64,000 bases of DNA from Planctomycetota bacterium (GCA_003388505.1 QQVO01000020.1:20770-84769); one strand, 5' to 3'. Shown: positions 38,913 through 48,980, counted from the stretch's first letter. Notes: generated by a model not told the origin, from the letters alone. Program-made: numbers and translations.

Positions 38913-39956
38913 TCAAGCCGCGTCAGTGTCGAAGCTGTCTTTCCAGTCCTGAAGATGCTCGAGACAGATCGCCGTTCCGCGAGCGACCGTCGTCAGGGGG
39001 TCGTCAACAACGCGGGCCGGAATCCCGAGTTGCTCCCGCATCAGCAGATCGATCCCGTACAGCAGCGCCCCGCCTCCCGTGAGCACCAGCCCGGTGTCGG
39101 ACAGGTCCGCGACGAGTTCGGGATCGCATTGCTCGATCGTCTGCTTGACGCAATTCAGAATCGCTTCGAGGGGGCCGCGCAACGCCTCGCGCACCTCTTC
39201 ACTGGTAATCGTCGCCTTGCGGGGCACGCCGCTGATTGTGTCCAGACCTCGCACCTCGGCCGTTTGTTCCGTCTCACGGGGATAGGCGCTGCCGATCTCC
39301 ACCTTGATTTGCTCCGCGGAGGAGGTTCCGATCCGCATCGAGAAATTCTGCCGTACGTACTCGACGATCGCCTCGTCCATTTCGTCGCCCGCGACTCGAA
39401 TCGACTTCGACGCCACGACGTCGCCCAGGCTCAGAATCGCCACTTCGGTCGTCCCGCCCCCGATATCGCACACCATGCTGGCGATCGGTTCGGAGATCGG
39501 CAGTCCGGCGCCGATGCTGGCGGCCTTCGACTCTTCAATCAGATAGACGCGGCCCGCCCCGGCGCGTTCCGCGCTGTTGAAGACCGCCCGCTTCTCCACC
39601 GGAGTAATGCCTCCCGGCACCGCGATCACAACGCGCGGCCGGAGTCCCCGGGCGTCGCGCGTCGCCTTGCGGATGAAATACTCCAGCATCATCTCGCAGA
39701 GTTCAAAGTCGGTGATCACACCGTCCTTCAGCGGGCGAACGGCCGTAATCGAATCGGGAGTGCGCCCGAGCATCTGCTTTGCAAGTTTGCCGACCGCCGT
39801 CCCGCGGCCCAGCACCTTTCGCGTTCCCTTGGCCAGGGCCAGCACCGACGGTTCGTCCACGACGATCCCGTCGCCCCCCACGGCGACCAGTGTGTTGGCC
39901 GTCCCGAGGTCGATCGCGAGATCCGGACAAATCCAGCGACGAAGTCTGCGGAGCAT
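38913..39956 (-). CDS. mreB: Rod shape-determining actin homologue MreB
   Basis: MreB is the cytoplasmic actin-like filament that directs wall elongation. The 347 residues carry IDLGTANTLVAVGGDGIVVDEPS (phosphate 1), GVITDFELCEMMLEYFI, VIAVPGGITPVEKRAV, LIEESKAASIGAGLPI, MVCDIGGGTTEVAILS (phosphate 2) and GLVLTGGGALLYGIDLLM (adenosine). The start at 39956 matches the family. It heads the mreB-mreC-mreD-mrdA operon, and the 293 bases upstream hold a repeat of family P4. Confidence 0.97.
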   Translation of the reverse strand: MLRRLRRWICPDLAIDLGTANTLVAVGGDGIVVDEPSVLALAKGTRKVLGRGTAVGKLAKQMLGRTPDSITAVRPLKDGVITDFELCEMMLEYFIRKATRDARGLRPRVVIAVPGGITPVEKRAVFNSAERAGAGRVYLIEESKAASIGAGLPISEPIASMVCDIGGGTTEVAILSLGDVVASKSIRVAGDEMDEAIVEYVRQNFSMRIGTSSAEQIKVEIGSAYPRETEQTAEVRGLDTISGVPRKATITSEEVREALRGPLEAILNCVKQTIEQCDPELVADLSDTGLVLTGGGALLYGIDLLMREQLGIPARVVDDPLTTVARGTAICLEHLQDWKDSFDTDAA

Positions 39957-40007
39957 CCCTGCTCAACGGTCTAGAAACAGCAACAGTGACGGGGTCCCGC
40001 GAGCGTT

Positions 40008-40051
40008 GGGTGGCCGGGGTTGGAACAAGCTCAGCGCCGTGAAACCCCGGT
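40008..40051. repeat. Dispersed repeat family P4, copy 1
   Basis: The segment begins gggtggccggggttgga and ends gaaaccccggt. A related element with the same ends lies at 51557-51598. It is in the gap between the TctA stop and mreB. The two ends (ccgggg / ccccgg) can pair. Confidence 0.55.
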
Positions 40052-40249
40052 TCGCTCGCGGCAAGGCGCCGGGGCCGTGCGCAGCGGCCTTCTACTCCAG
40101 GCAAGTCGTTGCGGCAAGGCGAATTGGCGGCAACGCCGAAGACTGGGCAATCAAGGGAGACTGCTGAAAGAGTGGCGTAGAAGACAGGAAAGATAGCGAA
40201 ACTCACGTTGCGAGTTCGCCCTGAGTCGACGCCCGCGGGTGCGATCTTC

Positions 40250-41818
40250 TCACGCGTCGCGCTCGCGCAATTTCCTCCACATTGCCGAAATCGACGGCGC
40301 GACCCACAACAACAGAATTAAAGACGCCAGCACGACGGAAATCGGGCTCCCCAGAAAGGCGCCAGCAGAAGCATCCTTCGTAATGCTCTGAATGAACCGG
40401 TGCTCCAATTCGCCGCCCAGTATGATGCCCAGAACAACCGGGCCGAGCGGAACCCGGAACGCCTCCAGCACGAAGCCCAGCACGCCCATCACGAGCATCA
40501 CCCACACATCGAAGTAGCTCGCATTCATGGCATAACTGCCGATCAGGCAAAACAGCACAATCACCGGCAGCAGGATTCGTCTTGGAACGCGGATCAGCAG
40601 AGACCCCCCGTGGATGGCGAACCAGCCGATCGGGATCAGCAGCAGATTGGCCACGATGAACACCGCATAGATCGCAAATGCGAGCACGGCCTGCTCCGGA
40701 TTATCGGTCGTGTCAAAGATCTTCGGACCGGGCGTGATGTTCTTCATCAGCAGCACGCCGATCGCGATCGCCGTCACCGAATCGCCGGGAATGCCGAACA
40801 CGAGCGCCGGGATCCACGCGCTGCCCAGCGCAGCGTTGTTCGCTCCCGTCGCATCGCCGATTCCCTCCAGAGAGCCGCTCCCGTACTCCTTCGGATTCGG
40901 AGACAGTCGCTTCGACACCGCGTAAGCAATCCAGGCGGCGATGTCTGCCCCGGCGCCGGGCAGCATTCCAATCACCGATCCGATCGAACTGCTCCGCAGG
41001 ATCGACAACCATCGTTCCCTTGCCAGCCGCCGGACGGAGAAGCCGGGCTCGCGGCCTTTGGCGGCACCGTCGGCAACAGCCGGACGCATGTCTCCCGCAT
41101 CGTCCCGATCACTCAGCCCGAGCACGTTGCGCAGAACCTCCGAAATCCCGAACAGTCCGATCATCGCCGGGATGAAGTTGATGCCGGTAATCAGATGATC
41201 GCTCCCGAACGTCAGCCGGGGAACACTGTAATCGGTGCCGAGTCCAACTGTCGCCAGCAGCATCCCGACCAGCAGGGCCAACGCGCCTTTCAATCGCGAG
41301 TCGTGCGAGACGATCGCCGCGCATGTCAGCCCCAGAGCGTACAGCCAGAAATTCTCGTAACTCGTAAACTCCCCCGCCAGCCGCGCCAGTTGCGGCGCCG
41401 CTGCCGCCAGCACCACTGTTCCGAACAGGCCCCCGATCACACTGAACACCAGCGAGACAGAGAGCGGCTCCAGGTGGCGGCCGCGTTGCGTGAGCGAATA
41501 GGCGTCGGAAGCATACGCCGCTGAAGCGGGTGTCCCCGGAATCCGCACCAAGGTCGCCGGGATGTCGCCTGCGAAGATGCTGCACGTGACGGTCGTGACA
41601 ATCGCTGCGATCGCCTGCACGTCGCTGAGGAAGAAGGTGAGCGGCACCAGCAGCGCGACCGCCATCGTCGCCGTCAGGCCGGGGATTGCACCGACGAAGA
41701 TGCCGTACACGGCCGAGGCCGCAATGACAGCCAGCGTCGTGACGTCCGTCACTTGCGTCAGCGCAGTGACGATCGCCTCGCGGGCCGTCATGGTCGGTTC
41801 CAGAGCGGGATCAGCCAT
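40250..41818 (-). CDS. Tripartite tricarboxylate transporter, large permease TctA
   Basis: This 522-residue membrane protein belongs to the TctA family, with ten or more hydrophobic segments. Family landmarks include GIFVGAIPGLTATMAVALLV, the FAGDIPATLVRIPGTPASAA segment, GMLLATVGLGTD, GMLPGAGADIAAWIAYAVSK, AALGSAWIPALVFGIPGDSV and PLGPVVLGIILGGELEHRF. It imports carboxylates using an ion gradient after capture by TctC. The start ATG overlaps the TctC-TctB stop (TGATG), so both are coupled. Substrate is unknown. Confidence 0.93.
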   Translation of the reverse strand: MADPALEPTMTAREAIVTALTQVTDVTTLAVIAASAVYGIFVGAIPGLTATMAVALLVPLTFFLSDVQAIAAIVTTVTCSIFAGDIPATLVRIPGTPASAAYASDAYSLTQRGRHLEPLSVSLVFSVIGGLFGTVVLAAAAPQLARLAGEFTSYENFWLYALGLTCAAIVSHDSRLKGALALLVGMLLATVGLGTDYSVPRLTFGSDHLITGINFIPAMIGLFGISEVLRNVLGLSDRDDAGDMRPAVADGAAKGREPGFSVRRLARERWLSILRSSSIGSVIGMLPGAGADIAAWIAYAVSKRLSPNPKEYGSGSLEGIGDATGANNAALGSAWIPALVFGIPGDSVTAIAIGVLLMKNITPGPKIFDTTDNPEQAVLAFAIYAVFIVANLLLIPIGWFAIHGGSLLIRVPRRILLPVIVLFCLIGSYAMNASYFDVWVMLVMGVLGFVLEAFRVPLGPVVLGIILGGELEHRFIQSITKDASAGAFLGSPISVVLASLILLLWVAPSISAMWRKLRERDA

Positions 41819-43275
41819 CACCAACCCCACCATCCGCGCGGGAGCGGGACCCGCAATACTCCCGCGAAGAACTGGTACGCGATTGGCACCACGACCAGCG
41901 TGACGGCCGCACACGTCGGAATCCGGTTGCCGAGACTCCACAGCATCAGACCGAGCAGCGCCGCGGAGAGAATGACGAAACCGACCGTCTCAGCCGCCAG
42001 CGGATACACAGCGATCGCCAGCACAAAAAGTGTGCAGGCGATAACGCCTTTTCGAGACACGCTACGCCTGCGGAGACTTGCATTCTCGATTGGCGATTCG
42101 GAAGCCGAGCCCGAGCGACGCAGGCCTCGTTGAACCACCAACAGCACGAGCACCGCGCCAATCGCGGCCAGCAGCGCATTGGGAAACGTCGCGGCGTTGA
42201 ACCGGTCCCGATTAACGCTGCGCATCACGTCGCTGGTCAACAGCGCGCCGAGTTGCTCGTCGCGCTCGGCCAGCAGGCGCTGAAATTCCTCCGGGCCGCG
42301 CCGCGTGTTGTCGTAACCCTGCTCTTCCATGAACTGCGGAAACGTCTGCCGTCTGCGAACAACCTCTCCGTCGACCTGGCTTGCGCCGACCAGGATCGTC
42401 GTCTCCCCCGACGTGACTCGGTCCAACGCGTTCGTCAGTGTCTTGACCACGTCTGCTGGTGTGCCTCGCGGCACGGCCAGTCCGCGCCATCCGCCGAGCG
42501 TCCAGTCGTAACCGGCGTCCACGAACGTCGGCACATCTTCGAATCCCGGAACCGGCTGCGGCGACATCACGCCCAGCGCCCGCACGTCGCCGTTCTTCAT
42601 CTGGGTCGCGGCTTCCGGCAGGCTGCAGCAGACCAGGTCGACCCCGCCGCTCATCAATTCCTTCAGCGAGGGGGCCGCTCCCGTCGACGACACCCAGACG
42701 ACGTCGTCCGCATTCAGCCCGGCTGAAATCAGCCACCCCGCCAGCGCCAGATGCCAGGCCCCGCCGCTCGCAGTCCCCGAAGCGGTCAACGTTTTCGGAT
42801 TCGCGCGGATTGCCGCTTCGAGATCGGCAATGGTTTCCCACGGGGCGTCCGAATGCACGAACACCGCCGCATAGTCTTCGTTCACCGACATCAACGGGAT
42901 GCAATCGTGGTATGTCAGATCGGTCAGCCCGTTCCAGTGCAGCATGTTCAATTCGAGCGTGGCCATCGTCAGGGTGTAGCCGTCCGGCCGCGCGCGGAAA
43001 CCCCGGTTGTGCCCGGTCACTCCTTTGCCGCCGGTGGCATTGACGACGCCGACGGGAACTCCGAGTTCCGTTTCGAGATGCGCCGCGATCTGCCGCGAAA
43101 CGGCGTCCGTCCCGCCCCCCGCTCCCCACGGACAGATCAGCGTGATCGGTCGATTCGGGTAAGAGGACGGCTCGTTGCAGCCGGTCAGGCAGACCATGGC
43201 GCAGCAGACAGCGACCATCGCGCGACGGGGCGACCGGCGGGCTGCATTCAAGGCTGTGGCGGAGTTCTGCTGCAA
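41818..43275 (-). CDS. Fused TctC (Bug-type binding lipoprotein) - TctB (small permease)
   Basis: The N-terminal two-thirds are a TctC/Bug substrate-binding protein: lipoprotein signal ending VCLTGC, NRPITLICPWGAGGGTDAVS, VNATGGKGVTGHNRG, GGWRGLAVPRGTPADVV and VDGEVVRRRQTFPQFMEEQG. After residue ~360 the chain continues into four hydrophobic helices (for example PNALLAAIGAVLVLLVVQRG) and ends RVPLPRGWWGW, the layout of the small permease TctB. In most transporters these are two genes. The reading frame is continuous. The start is uncertain: TTG at 43275 gives a complete Arg-rich signal peptide; ATG at 43218 gives a short one. It is followed by TctA. Confidence 0.88.
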   Translation of the reverse strand: MQQNSATALNAARRSPRRAMVAVCCAMVCLTGCNEPSSYPNRPITLICPWGAGGGTDAVSRQIAAHLETELGVPVGVVNATGGKGVTGHNRGFRARPDGYTLTMATLELNMLHWNGLTDLTYHDCIPLMSVNEDYAAVFVHSDAPWETIADLEAAIRANPKTLTASGTASGGAWHLALAGWLISAGLNADDVVWVSSTGAAPSLKELMSGGVDLVCCSLPEAATQMKNGDVRALGVMSPQPVPGFEDVPTFVDAGYDWTLGGWRGLAVPRGTPADVVKTLTNALDRVTSGETTILVGASQVDGEVVRRRQTFPQFMEEQGYDNTRRGPEEFQRLLAERDEQLGALLTSDVMRSVNRDRFNAATFPNALLAAIGAVLVLLVVQRGLRRSGSASESPIENASLRRRSVSRKGVIACTLFVLAIAVYPLAAETVGFVILSAALLGLMLWSLGNRIPTCAAVTLVVVPIAYQFFAGVLRVPLPRGWWGW

Positions 43276-43309
43276 TCAATCGAACTGTCTGGAGAAATCC
43301 CGCTGCCGG

Positions 43310-44194
43310 TCACTCCACGGCAACGTGGATCAGTTGCGTCCCGTCGGGCGTCCAGCAAGGATCCCGGTTGTGCTTCTCCGGATCCTGTCCGGCGACCAGC
43401 GACGGCGGCTCGTCGCTGTCCGGATCAAACTCGTACATTTGAAACCGGCCGTGCTCGGGGTGTGGCATCGTGAAGCAGATGCGATGTCCGTGCGGATGCC
43501 AGGCAAAGCCGGGATAGACCGGCGCTCCCTCCGCAATGACCTTCGGCTTCGCCTCCGGGTCGTTCACTCCGACGATCGCGATGTCGAGCGAGTTGTCCGG
43601 ATTCCGACCGGCGAAACAGATCCGCTGACTGTCCGGCGAGAACGCAAACTTCCGGATCACGCTCTGGTAGGGATGCCGGCTGGAGGTGAACAGGTCGCGC
43701 AACTTAGCGGTTTCAACGTCATACAGCGTCAATCGCGACCCGCGTGTGTAAGCGATCGTCTTTCCGTTCGGCGACCAGCGACCGGCCCAGCCCGCGGCGA
43801 CGTGCGCAAACTGGCTGCCGTCCGCCGCCGCAATCCAGACTCCGTTTGGATCCACCTCAGAACGCGACATCGCCAGGTACCGTCCGTCCGGCGACCAGGT
43901 CGGCATCGCGCCTGTGCAAAGCTCTGAGAAGCTCGACTGATCCAGTGCAACGATAAAGATGCGCGACATATTCGATGGTAGATCAGCTTGCCATCCGCTG
44001 AATGCCAGCGTTTTCCCATCCGGAGAAACCGCGGGAGCGCCGAACGACGTACCGGGAACGGTAAACAGCCGCCGCAACTCGGTCCCGTCCTCGCTCAGCG
44101 AATAGAACGTGTCCGTGACGTCTTTCGCATCCTGAGCCGGGGCGGCCGCACAAAGCAGCAGGCAAAAACTCGGGTTGATAATCGAGTATCGCAT
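43310..44194 (-). CDS. TolB-like beta-propeller protein (paralogue 1)
   Basis: This 294-residue exported protein is built from repeated PD40/WD40-like blades. Recognisable blade signatures are PAVSPDGKTLAFSGW, PTWSPDGRYLAMSRS, GRWSPNGKTIAYTRG, FAFSPDSQRICFAGR, FAWHPHGHRICFTMP and PCWTPDGTQLIHVAV, six in all. A signal peptide begins the chain (MRYSIINPSFCLLLCAAAPA). It is a tandem duplicate of the next gene upstream, with colinear blades. Role unknown; similar propellers act in periplasmic binding. Confidence 0.85.
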   Translation of the reverse strand: MRYSIINPSFCLLLCAAAPAQDAKDVTDTFYSLSEDGTELRRLFTVPGTSFGAPAVSPDGKTLAFSGWQADLPSNMSRIFIVALDQSSFSELCTGAMPTWSPDGRYLAMSRSEVDPNGVWIAAADGSQFAHVAAGWAGRWSPNGKTIAYTRGSRLTLYDVETAKLRDLFTSSRHPYQSVIRKFAFSPDSQRICFAGRNPDNSLDIAIVGVNDPEAKPKVIAEGAPVYPGFAWHPHGHRICFTMPHPEHGRFQMYEFDPDSDEPPSLVAGQDPEKHNRDPCWTPDGTQLIHVAVE

Positions 44195-44257
44195 TCCAAT
44201 TTCAGCGCCTGACTGACGATCCAGTGTCTGCTTGCCGTCGGTCAGGAATGCACGCTT

Positions 44258-45181
44258 CTACTTCTGCGACTGCGCAGTAGGGACAGGGTCCGCGACGTAA
44301 ACCAGTTCGGATCCGTCGGGCATCCAGCAGACCTCTCGGTTCCGCTTGCCAGGATCCTGGCCTTTCATCAGGAAAGGCGGCGCGTCGCTGTCCGGGTCGA
44401 ACTCGTAGACCTGGAAGATCCCGGTCTCCGGATGACCCATCGTGAAGCAGACCCGATTGCCTTTCGGGTGCCAGGCGAAGCCGGGATAAACGGTCTGGCC
44501 CTCCATGATCACCTTGATTTCGGCCTCCGGATCGTCGAGCGACACGATGGCGATGTCCGACGTCCCGTCCGAGTTGCGCCCGAGGAAGCAGATTCGCCGA
44601 CTGTCCGGAGAAAACTCCATGTTCCAATACACACCCCGGTACGGTTCCTCTCCGGCTGGGAAGACTGTGCGCGTCTCGCCCGTTTCGACGTCATACAGAA
44701 CGATCTGTGAGCCTTGTAAGTACCCGATGGTCTTCCCGTCCGGCGCCCACTGAGCGCCCCATCCGGAGTCGACGTGTTCCAACTGGTCGCCGTCCGCGCT
44801 GGCCATCCACACTCCCGAAGGATTCGTGCCGGAGCGAGACATGGTCAGATACTTCCCATCGGCCGACCAGGTCGGCATGTAGCCCGTACAAATCTCCGTG
44901 AACGACGACTGATCGATCGCCGCGACGAAAACCCGCGTAACCTTCGGTTGCTTGTCGATCTCCCAGCCGTCGAAGGCAATCAGTTTGCCGTCCGGCGAGA
45001 CGGCGGGAGAGCCGAACGAAGTTCCCGGCACGCCGAACAGCCGCCGCAGTTGCTCCCCGTCTTCACTCAGCGCATAGAACGCTTCGACGTCGTCTTCCGC
45101 GTCCGCGTCCTGGGCGAACGCGGTCCCGGGACTGATCAGCAGGCAAACGCCCCACATCAGGAGTACGACTGGCAGCTTCAT
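44258..45181 (-). CDS. TolB-like beta-propeller protein (paralogue 2)
   Basis: This 307-residue exported protein has the same six blades in the same order as its neighbour: PAVSPDGKLIAFDGW, PTWSADGKYLTMSRS, AQWAPDGKTIGYLQG, MEFSPDSRRICFLGR, FAWHPKGNRVCFTMG and VCWMPDGSELVYVAD. The ATG at 45181 has a GGGGGAG ribosome site and a signal peptide (MKLPVVLLMWGVCLLISPG). The two genes are 63 bases apart and arose by tandem duplication. They may be one transcript with the esterase upstream. Confidence 0.87.
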   Translation of the reverse strand: MKLPVVLLMWGVCLLISPGTAFAQDADAEDDVEAFYALSEDGEQLRRLFGVPGTSFGSPAVSPDGKLIAFDGWEIDKQPKVTRVFVAAIDQSSFTEICTGYMPTWSADGKYLTMSRSGTNPSGVWMASADGDQLEHVDSGWGAQWAPDGKTIGYLQGSQIVLYDVETGETRTVFPAGEEPYRGVYWNMEFSPDSRRICFLGRNSDGTSDIAIVSLDDPEAEIKVIMEGQTVYPGFAWHPKGNRVCFTMGHPETGIFQVYEFDPDSDAPPFLMKGQDPGKRNREVCWMPDGSELVYVADPVPTAQSQK

Positions 45182-45296
45182 CGGAAAGCTCCCCCGGTCC
45201 GCCATGCTCATCATTGAGACCTCCGGATCCTGGAATGCGAAATGCCGCGTCATGGATTCACCTGTTGAAGCGCAGTATTGCCCACCACCGGCGATT

Positions 45297-46175
45297 CTAC
45301 TCGGTCGCGTCGCGCCATAACCAGCGCAGTGAGTCCGGCAGGATCGCGCCGCCATGGATGCCGTTATGCGCCCCGCCGCCGTACACGAACTTGTAATCGT
45401 AGCCCGCGTACTTGAGCGCCGCTTCCATCTGCAGATTCGACAGCGGCCAACTGCCGTGCTCGTTGTCCAGGTCTTCCGATCCGGCCTGCAGGAACACGCG
45501 AATCGGCTTGCGCTCCCCCTTCCGGATCAACGCCGGATAGACATGGCCGCCGCGGATGTTCGTAAAACTTCCCACGTGGCTGAGCACCTTGCGGAATGCG
45601 TCGGGCCGCTCCCAGGCGACAGTGAATGCGCAAATCCCGCCTGAACTGATGCCGCAGATCGCTCGGCGGTCCGGGTCGTCCGTCAGATTGTACGCAGCGC
45701 CGACCTCCGGCAGGATTTCCTCCAGCAGCATCCGTGCATACTGGTCCGAAAGCGTGTCGTACTCAAAGCTGCGGTTCTCCGGCCGGGGCCGCCATCCCGG
45801 CTCCTCGGGGAGCGACTCCGTCAGGTGGCCCGGATCGATAAAGATTCCGACCGTGACAGGCATTTCACCTTTCGCGATGAGGTTGTCAAACACCACTGGG
45901 ACGCGAAACGGACCCGTCTCGCTGACGTAGGCGTGTCCGTCCTGGAAGACCATCACGCAGGCCGGGGACTCGGCGTTGTATTGCTCCGGGACATACACCC
46001 AGTAGCGCCGAATCGTCCCGGGAAACACGTCGCTCTTCCAGGCGTGCTCCGTAACGGTTCCCCGCGGCGCCCCTTCCTGACGCTCCGAATCCGGTCCCAG
46101 CACGTATTCCTCGTCTCCAGCCATGATGCATGATGTCGTTAGAGTCAACATGAGCAGGAAAGCAGCGTGCTGCAT
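45297..46175 (-). CDS. Esterase-type alpha/beta hydrolase lipoprotein (enterochelin esterase-like)
   Basis: This 292-residue protein has a lipoprotein-like signal ([16 protein letters not shown]) and an esterase D/enterochelin-esterase type fold. The nucleophile elbow is GISSGG (Ser), preceded by [20 protein letters not shown] and followed by [13 protein letters not shown] and a C-terminal GGAHN (candidate catalytic His). It probably cleaves a carboxyl ester at the cell surface; substrates in this group include feruloyl esters and siderophores. The start ATG at 46175 is chosen for the signal peptide. It lies upstream of the two propeller genes. Confidence 0.85.
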   Translation of the reverse strand: MQHAAFLLMLTLTTSCIMAGDEEYVLGPDSERQEGAPRGTVTEHAWKSDVFPGTIRRYWVYVPEQYNAESPACVMVFQDGHAYVSETGPFRVPVVFDNLIAKGEMPVTVGIFIDPGHLTESLPEEPGWRPRPENRSFEYDTLSDQYARMLLEEILPEVGAAYNLTDDPDRRAICGISSGGICAFTVAWERPDAFRKVLSHVGSFTNIRGGHVYPALIRKGERKPIRVFLQAGSEDLDNEHGSWPLSNLQMEAALKYAGYDYKFVYGGGAHNGIHGGAILPDSLRWLWRDATE

Positions 46176-46290
46176 GGCTCGCTTTCGTCTGGGAAATGTT
46201 CTTACTGCGGAACGCGCTCGACTTTCAGGTGATTCTGCGGAGTCCATAACCGCACGTCCACCCACGAGCCGCACACACGCTGACATCGCG

Positions 46291-48720
46291 TCATCGCGGC
46301 GACGCGATCGAGGCAGGCAACCGCGCAGTCTTCCGGCGCACCAGCATCAATCCCGGTCCAACCAGAACAACAGCCGCCGGGAAAGCGAACCACGGAGACA
46401 CGCCGGCCAGTTGCACCGCCAGGGCCGAGACCACCAGCGCCGCCAGAACGGCCGCCCCGACGGCGAACCGCCAGGCCATCAACAGGTCGACCAGCAGCAG
46501 GCAGAATGCGGCTTTTAAGAACCAGTCGGTAAGACTCGCGCGGCCGCCGCCGCTTCCGAGCTCTCGGTCGGGCGATTTTGTCCAGCCGGTCAGGAATTCG
46601 AAATCCTCCTCCGGCAGCAGATCGCGCGCCACCGACTGATCGTCGAGCGCCGCAAGATCGCTTTCCACCGTGTCCACATTCACGGCGTAAGCCTCGCTGA
46701 CATTCGCCGGCTCCCCCAGCATCAACTGATACGCGCCGCTGCTCAGAATCGGCGGCGTGGCCAGCAGCAGGCCTCGTCTTCGCTGAATCTCTGACGGGGT
46801 ATTTTCCGGTTGTGCGGAAGGCCCGTGGTCCGTTGCAACGGCGCCTGCGTCCAGCGGCTTCGACTCGCCATTCGGTCCGATCAACTCCACCGCAGCGTCG
46901 GCGTGCGCCGAGTGCAGCCGGCGAATGATCGGCTCACCCACCGTCAACTGTCGGGATTCAAGTCCCCCCGCTGCGGCGTCGCGCACGAGTTCGTGCATCA
47001 TCGGCACAAAACTCGGCCAGAGCGCCCAATTGCTCCATGAGTCGTCCAGCGCCGTGGTCACCAGGAAGACCCGACCCGCTCCAACATCGCGCTCGACAAT
47101 TGCCGGATCCCCCGTCGAATAACGCAGCACGATCCGCGAATCGGAATCGACCGGCGACTCGAATCGAAAATAGCGGTAAATCTCCGTGGTCAGCAGACCC
47201 GCGTCGACATTGCCGGCGAATGGTTGCAGGATCGGGTGCGCGTACTGCCGCGGCTCAAAACGGTAGCCCTCCTCCGAAACGCCCGAAGCGGCGACGACGT
47301 CGGCCAACCGCCCGGCGATCAGCCCCCCGTCGGCCCCGAACAGAACGCGATTGTAAGACTCGCTCCGCACATGCTCGCCAAGCGAAATGACCAGCCCTCC
47401 GCCGGCCTGCACGTACTCTCGCAGCAACCCGGCTTCAGCATCCGTCACCAGCGGCACATCGCACAGAAACACGCACGCATACCGCGACAGCTCAAGTTCC
47501 GGCAACCGGCCGTCGCTGACGACGGTCGGCGTGATCGCGTTCCGGTTCTCCGCCGAGCCGGCATCGCTGCTGCCGACCCGAGGCGACAGCGCCAGTTCGA
47601 CGAATCGGGCCGAACTGCGGAGCGACCCGGAGGCGGACGGCCCGCCGACCACCAGCACGTCCAGCGGTTTCCGGGTCGGAAGCACGAGCCAGCGACGATT
47701 GTCGAGCGCAAGTCGATCGTCCGAAAGCCGCACTTCGACGACCGACTCGTTCGTGCGTGAATTCGGGAACCGAAAAGAGACTGGAACGCTTGTTCCGGCC
47801 GGAAGCGTCACCTCCTGCTGCTCCACCGGCAGACCGTTGACCAGCAACTCAACGAGGCGGTCGGATGAATGATCCGGAGCAAGATTCTGCAGCGTCGCCG
47901 TGACACGGGTCGTCTCGGACAGTACGGCGTCGGCTGATTCCGTCTGGAGTGTCGCGACGGCGGCGTTGTCTTTCGTCGCGCCGGCCGCGTCGATCAGCAG
48001 CAGTTCTCCGGTTTCGGAGATCGATTTCAAGAGAGTGCGGATTTCTTCAAGTTCGCGCGCGTCCGACGGCGTCCAGTTCGATCGCTGAAAGTCGCTCAGG
48101 ACGACCACCGTCCATTCGGCGCCCGCATTGCGGCTCATCTGTTCAATCGCCGCCTCCAGCGCTGCCGCCGGATCACCGCGCTCCTCGGTCTGTTGCAGGC
48201 GATCGATCTCGTCCAGAACCTGGTCGACTGCGTGCGCGGGCTGGCGGATGATCGAATACGGCGGCGTGCCCGCGATGCGAACGAGATGAAACGCATCCCC
48301 CGCAGACGCCTCCCGAACGATCCGCCGTGCGATCTCCCGCGCGTTCGCGAACGACGACTGCTCTCCGTCCATTGCGGACATGCTCAACGATGCATCAAGG
48401 ATCAGCATCCGGTGCCGAGCGGTCGTGGTCGCGTCCACTCCCGCGGGCGTCTGTGTAAACGGTTGAGACAGCGCGAGACCCGCAAACAGGATCAGCAGCG
48501 TCCGCACGACCAGCAGCACCAGCGACTCCAGGCGAATGCGACGCGCCTGCTTTCGGACCGCCTCCGCCAGAAACTGCATCGCCGCCCACGGACGGTCCTG
48601 ATACCGGTGCCGATAGAGCAGGTGAATCATCAACGGCACCGCGCTGAGCGCCACACCGCCGAACAACAGCCACGGGCTGACAACCCCCACAGCGATCGGA
48701 AAAAGACTCAACCTCACCAT
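46291..48720 (-). CDS. BatA-type membrane protein with VWA domain
   Basis: This 809-residue inner-membrane protein begins with the aerotolerance BatA N-terminal domain ([36 protein letters not shown]). A von Willebrand A domain follows with the metal site [15 protein letters not shown] and downstream [13 protein letters not shown] middle segment resembles a class I glutamine amidotransferase-like domain ([19 protein letters not shown]). Two or three helices close the chain. The family occurs with MoxR ATPases and transglutaminase proteins in planctomycetes; no MoxR gene is seen here. It is divergent from feoA, sharing the gap that contains a Fur-like palindrome. Confidence 0.88.
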   Translation of the reverse strand: MVRLSLFPIAVGVVSPWLLFGGVALSAVPLMIHLLYRHRYQDRPWAAMQFLAEAVRKQARRIRLESLVLLVVRTLLILFAGLALSQPFTQTPAGVDATTTARHRMLILDASLSMSAMDGEQSSFANAREIARRIVREASAGDAFHLVRIAGTPPYSIIRQPAHAVDQVLDEIDRLQQTEERGDPAAALEAAIEQMSRNAGAEWTVVVLSDFQRSNWTPSDARELEEIRTLLKSISETGELLLIDAAGATKDNAAVATLQTESADAVLSETTRVTATLQNLAPDHSSDRLVELLVNGLPVEQQEVTLPAGTSVPVSFRFPNSRTNESVVEVRLSDDRLALDNRRWLVLPTRKPLDVLVVGGPSASGSLRSSARFVELALSPRVGSSDAGSAENRNAITPTVVSDGRLPELELSRYACVFLCDVPLVTDAEAGLLREYVQAGGGLVISLGEHVRSESYNRVLFGADGGLIAGRLADVVAASGVSEEGYRFEPRQYAHPILQPFAGNVDAGLLTTEIYRYFRFESPVDSDSRIVLRYSTGDPAIVERDVGAGRVFLVTTALDDSWSNWALWPSFVPMMHELVRDAAAGGLESRQLTVGEPIIRRLHSAHADAAVELIGPNGESKPLDAGAVATDHGPSAQPENTPSEIQRRRGLLLATPPILSSGAYQLMLGEPANVSEAYAVNVDTVESDLAALDDQSVARDLLPEEDFEFLTGWTKSPDRELGSGGGRASLTDWFLKAAFCLLLVDLLMAWRFAVGAAVLAALVVSALAVQLAGVSPWFAFPAAVVLVGPGLMLVRRKTARLPASIASPR

Positions 48721-48823
48721 ACTCCCGATTATCGCAACCCCGTGGCGGGCACGCTATCAGGCAGCGAGCGTCAACCGATCTCCAGAGGGCAGATTGACAT
48801 TCGCCCAGCAGTTCAATAGCGTT

Positions 48824-48842
48824 GTTGAGACTGAGTCTCAAC
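48824..48842. promoter_or_regulatory. Candidate Fur box upstream of feoAB
   Basis: The sequence gttgagactgagtctcaac is a perfect inverted repeat about a central G (48833). Its core TGAGACT-G-AGTCTCA follows the 7-1-7 layout of Fur boxes (TGATAAT-N-ATTATCA) with G/C variants at two positions per arm. It is about 180 bases before feoA and about 100 before the BatA gene. Iron regulation of feoAB is well known in other bacteria; binding here is inference. Confidence 0.55.
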
Positions 48843-48903
48843 GCTCTCCGCCCGGCCGCCGTCGCCGAGCTGATCCCAGCGCGGTCTCCGGCCGCAAGCA
48901 ATG

Positions 48904-48980
48904 TAGCCGACTCGCTCGGCGAGTCGGATGTCCATGACGAGGAGCTTGCTGCACGCGAAGTTTGCGCACCACGCAAAGAT
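48904..48980 (+). repeat. Dispersed repeat family P3, copy 1
   Basis: The element begins tagccgactcgctcggcgag, whose arms ccgactcgc/gcgagtcgg form a 9-bp hairpin, then gtcggatgtcca, and includes tgctgcacgcg. It aligns with 62038-62110 over about 75 bases at roughly 70 percent or better by eye. Confidence 0.65.
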
